NCBI GenBank assembly: GCA_015179045.1 | Contig: WHUZ01000002.1 | Span: 1,240,001-1,304,000, forward strand | Direction: 5' to 3' | From: Kalaharituber pfeilii | Taxonomy: Eukaryota; Ascomycota; Pezizomycetes; Pezizales; Pezizaceae | Length of the DNA stretch: 64,000 bases | Shown here: positions 58,411 through 64,000 of the stretch, piece by piece | Layout: each line of letters opens with the position of its first letter | How positions within the stretch are numbered: position 1 is the stretch's first letter | Notes under the pieces: generated by a model | Told to the model about the DNA's origin: nothing | Databases searched by the model: none | The model's input: the letters and a program-made list of their open reading frames with translations, nothing else | Made by a program: the position numbers and the translations under genes

Positions 58411-60483
58411 ATGGTCCAAATCAACTTTGCCCGCGTTGTTACTATCGTCGCTGGTTGTCTTTCGGCAGCCAACGGTGCCATCGCCCAGTTTATCAAGGCT
58501 GGGTCATCGGCTGCCAGCGACCGCAACTCTACCTCCCCTCCAGTCATCACAGCCCCCTCTGCCGGTCCGAAGCTGACAAAGAAGTTCTCCCAGGCTGCAG
58601 CATCCATTTGCCAAAGCCCACAGTTCGAGCTCACGCTTGAGAATTGGCGAGACTCTGGGGCCACGGAGTTTCTCCGGCAGTGGTCGCATGACTTTGTTGG
58701 AGACAAGGAGTACAGTCGCCGTAGGATCCTGGGATCCCTTGCACACTCGTTTCTCGGCCGCAGTGACCTCCAATGTAGCCTGCGGACAAGCCATTCGTGT
58801 ATGGTCTCATGCAATGAAGTAGTCAGTTTGGTTGCGAACCCCAAGGATGCCAGGGCTCTTTACTTTGTGATGACAGCGGCTCGGCATTACCTTGAGGTGA
58901 TGGAAGTCGCTGACCATGCTCTCCTGGCAGCTCAGGTCAACGTGGGCCAGTGGACGGACACGATGGCACAAAAGTTTTATTGGACCCAGGAGACCTCGCA
59001 TGATCGCGTGTTTCGCATGACAATCAGCCTAATCAACAGCTTCGTGTCCTTCGTTATGTTCACTTTCGCACCCATGGTCCCCTTCCATGCCTTGGAGCAC
59101 TCGATCGAGGCGAAGATCAGCGAGCTGCCGGACAATGCAAAAGCCCCGGCTGGTCTTGAGGTGGACAAGGCTGCCCTCGAGTTGATCAAAAAGAAACAGG
59201 ATCTGGAGAAGCAGCTGACTGCCACTAAAGCAGGGGCTAAGTGGGCAGAGGTTGGTTACAATGCCATTGGTAACGGTGTGCCCATTCTCGGAATTCCAGG
59301 CACTGAACTCATGACCTGGGAAGGATATGAAAAGGCCCAGGCCCTCAACATTGCCGAGCTTGGATTGGCGGTCAGCCAGATGGTTTCGGAGACTCGGGTC
59401 AAAAACGCGAAGGGCATTGAGGAGGCTTTCAGCGGCCGCATTATTGACAGCGCGGGAAACACCATGCTGAGCAAGATTCTCGAGTCGGGTGCCTTTCTCG
59501 CCGTTAATGCCCAGATGCTCCATCAATGGTCCGGTGCGCAAGTTGAGAAGCGCCTTACAGACGCCCTCAAGTTCCGCATTCTCAGTGAGGCGATGAAGTC
59601 TCAGGGAGTGTACATTCACTGTACTAAGGATATGAATGCCTTTACATGTGAGAACGACGACCGTGGCCCACAGAATCTCAAGGCATGTATCGACGACCGT
59701 GTGTGCTACATGAACAAATGGAGTGGCCGTGGATACTGGTGGAGGCATCACGTTGAGGAGCCATTCGGTGTTGATCAAATGGGTGACTGGCCATTCTTGG
59801 TGATTCCTGAGGACATCATCCTGAGCTCGTACAAGACGTACAAGCTCAGCAAGGGTGCCAAAAACATGGCAAAGTTCATTAACCAGGAGGACTTGATATC
59901 ACCGCAGAACTTCCTCGATGCAAGCACACCAGGTGCATTCTTCCTTCCTGTGTGCATCAACGACAGGTTCCACCAAAACACACTGTTAGACGATTACACG
60001 CTCTGGGACAACTTTGACCAGAATAGTGAGAAAAAGTCGCTTCCTTGCTCATGTGGAGAGTTTTGGGGCGATGAAACCGAGCTCTTTTGGCGCGACACTG
60101 GGTTAGCCATGGCCAAGCACCAAGAGAAATACAGGACTAGTTTCTGTCCGAGACAATTGAAGAAGAAACTGGGTGACAATAAGTTGGAGCGGTTCGTTGC
60201 AGATTGCCGTCTCCGGGTGTCCAAGGGCGGCATGCTCAACGGTTATCGCGATGGCAAACACCCATTCTGCGATGTTGTATTGGACATTATCAATCGCCAT
60301 GGTCGCGCTCCTGAGGATATGGACCCTTACTTGCGCCTGGCCCTTGAGTGCAAGGCCGGGTTGCACGTTACTAGTGTGAGGGGCAAGCCGAAGCCGGAAT
60401 GTGTGATGTATATGAAGACTGGTTTTGAGGAGCTTGTCAATAAGAAGCATCCCAAGTCTGCTGCGTGGTTTGGCAACCAGTAA
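58411..60483 (+). CDS. Secreted 690-aa protein of unknown function (DUF7872-like?)
   Basis: Intronless 690-codon frame, unusual among the multi-exon neighbours. The N-terminus is a clear signal peptide (cleavage near residues 22-26, before QFIKAG). The body has CQSPQFELTLENWRDSG, paired cysteines in LQCSLRTSHSCMVSC, a helical region with two hydrophobic stretches (MTISLINSFVSFVMFTFAPM), a short coiled coil (ALELIKKKQDLEKQL), a mid-region with CTKDMNAFTC, and a Cys-rich C-terminus (FFLPVCINDRF, SLPCSCGEFWGDETELFW). The LPVC and CG.W.G.ET pattern recalls the fungal DUF7872 family, but from memory only. Codon use is GC3-rich, suggesting high expression. Confidence 0.88.
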   Translation: MVQINFARVVTIVAGCLSAANGAIAQFIKAGSSAASDRNSTSPPVITAPSAGPKLTKKFSQAAASICQSPQFELTLENWRDSGATEFLRQWSHDFVGDKEYSRRRILGSLAHSFLGRSDLQCSLRTSHSCMVSCNEVVSLVANPKDARALYFVMTAARHYLEVMEVADHALLAAQVNVGQWTDTMAQKFYWTQETSHDRVFRMTISLINSFVSFVMFTFAPMVPFHALEHSIEAKISELPDNAKAPAGLEVDKAALELIKKKQDLEKQLTATKAGAKWAEVGYNAIGNGVPILGIPGTELMTWEGYEKAQALNIAELGLAVSQMVSETRVKNAKGIEEAFSGRIIDSAGNTMLSKILESGAFLAVNAQMLHQWSGAQVEKRLTDALKFRILSEAMKSQGVYIHCTKDMNAFTCENDDRGPQNLKACIDDRVCYMNKWSGRGYWWRHHVEEPFGVDQMGDWPFLVIPEDIILSSYKTYKLSKGAKNMAKFINQEDLISPQNFLDASTPGAFFLPVCINDRFHQNTLLDDYTLWDNFDQNSEKKSLPCSCGEFWGDETELFWRDTGLAMAKHQEKYRTSFCPRQLKKKLGDNKLERFVADCRLRVSKGGMLNGYRDGKHPFCDVVLDIINRHGRAPEDMDPYLRLALECKAGLHVTSVRGKPKPECVMYMKTGFEELVNKKHPKSAAWFGNQ

Positions 60484-60904
60484 ATAGTCTCGTACTAACC
60501 AGTAAACTGAATGCTTGTCTCTCCGGTCCTTTATTACGTGCCTGAAACCTTTATGATAGAGAGGTTCGTCCTTGTTCTCGTGGCCACGCTATGATATTAT
60601 TTTCGGCCTCCGCCATGGCTTGGCCGTAGCAGACGGTGTCTTTGCTATTATTTCTTGGCAGCACACCGTCTCTTAGGCTGGGTACGAGAACAGCTCGTCC
60701 CGGGCGGTTGTCCTTTCGGAGGGTGACCGGACAAAGGATCTTTGTTTTTCTTTTTTTATATCTTTGATCCCGTGCCGCCCTTGCGGCTATGCATATGGCG
60801 ATTTAGTTACATGAATAAAGAAAGAAAGCTTTAAAAGGATAATAATAATGGAAATAGGATAAAACTACGCCCGAAAATGAAGGGTTAAGGAAAACCAGGG
60901 TGGT
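60484..60904. other. 3' flank with probable LINE 3' tail
   Basis: Lies downstream (on the - strand) of the LINE relic and may be its 3' UTR, ending somewhere before the 690-aa gene. Not otherwise interpretable. Confidence 0.35.
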
Positions 60905-61114
60905 CTAGTCCGTCTCTTGCATCCGTCTCATCAAAGTCATTAGTGGGTCTTTGTCTTCTTCGGTGCCCTTTGGGGGGTTCCGGACGTGTTCTCTGCCTCC
61001 TGGCCAGGTGTAGTCTCTCCATCTCTGGCATTCCTCCAGGAGGTGTGATGTGGTTTCCTCTTTTTCCCCGCACCAGCGGCACTCTGGCCCGTCTGCTGTT
61101 CCTATCTTGTATTT
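60905..61114 (-). pseudogene. LINE reverse-transcriptase C-terminal relic (zf-RVT)
   Basis: The frame ending at stop 60905-60907 reads IGTADGPECRWCGEKEETTS, then HLLEECQRWRDYTW and MTLMRRMQETD. The CxxC-x8-H-x4-C knuckle with HLLEEC is the hallmark tail of fungal non-LTR retrotransposon (Tad/I-like) reverse transcriptases. No RT or endonuclease domain is upstream in this window, so it is a 5'-truncated copy. Confidence 0.85.
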
Positions 61115-63130
61115 CCATGAAACAAAGGATCAATGATGCCATTTATAGTTACCATGATGCCATGATGATGAGAGAGAAGCTTATTAATTAGCACTCAATG
61201 TTAAATAGAATAATGCAATAACCGGGCCTATATATAGAGGCCTAAACGGCCTCTATACAAGGGTCAAGTTCCAAGCATTGTCCTAAGTTACACCTACATT
61301 TCGCTACAACCTTCTCTTGTGGGGTGATATACTTTGAATAGCAGATGTGGCTCATCATTGTAGCTCAGGTGAGCTTCAACATCGCCAACACCCCTGCTCA
61401 GATCATGCATGCACTACTTAAAGTACCCGCCGCACCTGCAGGCCGTGGCGGTGATGCATGTTCCGTGGTGAGGCCCTGGCATTATTGTTCACAGCTTAGC
61501 GGGTATCTCCAGATATGTATACCGTCGCACTTGAAGATGAGGGCTTCGTGACAAAGACAACAAACAGATCCTGCGGGCACGGCCATAGCACATTCTCGCC
61601 TGCTCTAACAGTGTCCCAACGTTCCAAGTCACACCCTAAGGCCTCGCTCCTGAAGCCTGCGGAGAAGGCCACCATTTACAATTTATATATACCTATGCAA
61701 TCCACTTTCTACGGGCCGCCCGGCCGGTCCCGATCTAATCACACAATCCTGGATAACTGTATACGCCAACTAACTCACCCGGCCGTCTTCCTCCAGCAGT
61801 TATATTCTTTTCTCATCACATTTAGGACATTGGTCTGCTCGTTTCCTCACGTAGGGCCACCAACAGCCTACAATGAGCTCAACCAAACCCTACGAACCTC
61901 GCGGCCCACGACCACCTCCAGGGCCGCCGCCTCCACTTCCTCCTGCACCGCCGGCTGCGTACAGGTGACCGACGAGACCGAAAGCGGGAGCACCTGAGTT
62001 AATGCAAATGATGGTGGAGACAGGGAGAGGCTGGTTTCATAATTGGGGATCGGTACATGGCAGGTGTGTATGTGTGTGGATGCAGTCTATGAAAGACCTG
62101 CGAGCAGGAAGTTTATGAGGGCTACAGTACAAGTCAAAAGGGCAGGAACCCTGCTTGCGCTATGAGAAGTAGCTAGAGACGCTACTGCATTAGACAGGTA
62201 TACTGTAGACACAAAAGCATAAAGCATCATATCACAATAAACATGCCAGATCAAAACTCTCAACGATCATCCCATATACAAGTAAGGTGTAATCTCGCCA
62301 TAGCCCATATGGCGGCATGCGAGTACTGATATTTCAAAAAAAAAAAGGTAGGTGTAACGGGAACAGCTGACGGACCAACAACACTACGCTAAGACGATGG
62401 CTTGACAAGCATTCTGGCATATCGGCAGGGTACATGGTACAATCAAAGGTGATCTAGTATGGATTGCAGAGTTTTCAGGGTGCATATATATAGCGGTGTT
62501 CATGACCATGTGTTCTCTTTTTCTATGATATTCCTCTTCACGCAACCTCTTGTATTTAGTTTTGCTAAGTAAGATTGGTTACCTGCTGTGCTGGACGCTG
62601 TGACCCGCTGAATCGCTGTTTGCTGAACCGCCGCCTGCCTGCGCCCCGTAGATTACGAGCCCAGCCCACGATCCGCCGTTACATAAGGGTACAATGTATA
62701 TGCAGGATGGCACCAGACAGCTGGCATGTACGTGACTTTGCAGTTTACCATCGCACGTACTGTATGTTCAGTAATTAGCACCAACAACGTTGGCCACAGT
62801 GTTTATCCTCACACAAAGCTCGGACGGACGGACAATTATAGTAAAAGGGAAGGCAAGTAAGCAAGCCTTGATATTGGCCCGGCCCAGATCGAGACCAAGC
62901 CCTGCAGGTAAGGGCACCATAGCTGTAAACATGTAAATGGGGAACGATGCTATGCGAGAACCAAGAGAATGGTATACAATGATAATGCATTGGATCTGCA
63001 TTGTTTCAAGAAACAATCTATTCATGACAAGAAAATCATCGCATCAGAGCCCGTTACAGCAGCGCAAGCTTAGCCAGTTATATCCATCTCGAACCGAGCA
63101 TTGTTGCACATGCTCACTTATTCTCGCCAT
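61115..63130. other. Intergenic with a possible short proline-rich ORF
   Basis: An ATG at 61873 opens 31 codons (Pro-rich, MSSTKPYEPRGPRPPPG...) to TGA at 61966. The same frame continues open after the TGA through KAGAPELMQMMVETGRGWFH. Other frames are unsupported. Confidence 0.3.
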
Positions 63131-63735
63131 TCAGTTACTGTTACATAAAACGTTAATGTTCATCCGTAGTCCCCTTGCCCTCCATCTAGCTTCCAGATCG
63201 ATCACCGGAAAAACAAATGTGCAGAAGTGAAACTGAACGAAGAGGATAACCCACCCAGCGCCGCAACCGCCATTGCCGCACCCGTTCCCGCACCCGTTGC
63301 CACACCCGTTGCCGCAGCCAGCGTTACTACAACGTTGTAGTGAGAGATACACGTTAGCTCTCCTTTTTCATTTCAAGATGCGATTCAGGGTCCCGGCCAT
63401 GGCCACCGTTCCTCCTCCCAGGGAAAGCTCCAACGTAATCACTTATCGATCCGTGCATCACTGGGGCCACCGTGATATGTGCATGTATAACGAAGAGTAT
63501 ACATCTAGAAACTCCAGATAAAAAAAGTAGATGATAGTAGTCAAATAAATAAATAAACTTACTCCTTCCCCTTCCCACAACTCCCTGTGCCGTCCCACGA
63601 CGACCCGTGTCCTGTGCACTCTCCCCAGCTGTTGTTGGCGCCTACAACATTGCCGCGGTCAGCCCGGGTCGGATTCGATGCTGCGTCGACGGCCTTAGAA
63701 CTCTTAGAGGACTTAGATTTGAAGATGGAGAGCAT
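63131..63735 (-). CDS. Small Cys/Gly/Asn-repeat protein
   Basis: Proposed exons are 63735-63563 and 63326-63131, giving 122 aa with matching phases (GTAAGT donor, TTGTAG acceptor, GAGCTAACG branch-like site). The first exon encodes a Ser/Lys-rich start (MLSIFKSKSSKSSKAVDAAS) and NNSWGECTGHGSSWDGTG. The second begins with four to five CGNG units (AGCGNGCGNGCGNGCGNGGC). Nine or more regularly spaced cysteines suggest metal binding or disulfide cross-linking, but no known metallothionein pattern fits. The 236-bp intron is long for this window and the C-terminal 45 codons may be intron read-through. Confidence 0.5.
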
Positions 63736-64000
63736 CGTTGGTTAGCTTGTGTTTGATTTATCTAGACGTCTTCGACGGGAGCGGGGCTCGTTTTTAAGCA
63801 AGATTGGTCTGTTATTTAAATATCCAGTGGATGAAAGATGGAACGGGCGTGTGCAAGGTCAATGGGCTCAAATGTAAACAAAGCACAACGAAGCTAACGT
63901 TAAAGAGGTAAGATGTAGCTGAGAGGGACTGGGGTTCAGAAGCACACCACATATATAGCCGGTTCACATAAGGTATTATAGCCGGTTAACATATAAGGTA
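63736..64000. other. Upstream region of the Cys-repeat gene
   Basis: Contains two copies of ATAGCCGGTT(C/A)ACATA near the window end (about 63956-63995). Probable promoter DNA. Confidence 0.4.

Noticed and set aside
57517..58576. Two long overlapping open frames on opposite strands
   Set aside because: The DNA is GC-rich, neither frame has family features, and both cover the promoter and start of the 690-aa gene.

Overview
The window looks like nuclear DNA of a filamentous ascomycete (Pezizomycotina). It has many short spliceosomal introns (about 46 to 107 bp, with a few longer ones), GTRNGY-like donors, CTAAY or CTGAY branch sites 10 to 25 nt before the acceptor, compact gene clusters, a nuclear tRNA-Pro(TGG) with an intron next to the anticodon, and ascomycete-only families (AA11 LPMO, DUF3112-type membrane protein, PTH11-like rhodopsin-domain relic, Mtc5/WDR59). 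I cannot name the species; an early-diverging Pezizomycotina lineage is only a guess. I rebuilt the gene models by hand from splice sites, reading frame and family conservation. Exon sums are divisible by three for every multi-exon model except ILV3.

Left block (1.2-24.2 kb), housekeeping genes: Mtc5/WDR59 of the SEACAT/GATOR2 complex (-), mitochondrial dihydroxy-acid dehydratase ILV3 (-) with a Gcn4/CPC1-type TGAGTCA upstream, a DUF3112-type membrane protein (-), BUB3 (+), TOM20 (-), EXO84 (+), and a large disordered protein with a C-terminal FCP1-like domain (-).

Middle block (24.2-42 kb), gene-poor and repeat-rich: a broken pogo-like transposase with a run of 17 G, a Tc1/mariner relic carrying a nested inverted-repeat element with a perfect hairpin, and several TA-flanked elements whose ends resemble CAGTCTAACCTTGCTATACC. 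Islands inside it are the molybdopterin synthase large subunit gene, a hypothetical protein gene, and a decayed PTH11-like receptor.

Right block (42-64 kb), mixed: lineage-specific proteins (292, 305 and 203 aa), an intact intronless eIF4A-III-like ORF in which most ATPase and RNA-helicase motifs are altered, a 1.88 kb near-perfect inverted repeat lying 39 bp from the tRNA-Pro gene, an AA11 LPMO, a 690-aa secreted protein, a LINE reverse-transcriptase tail, and a small Cys/Gly/Asn repeat protein. The genes do not form one pathway. The most unusual object is the eIF4A-III-like pseudo-helicase at 47800-49011.
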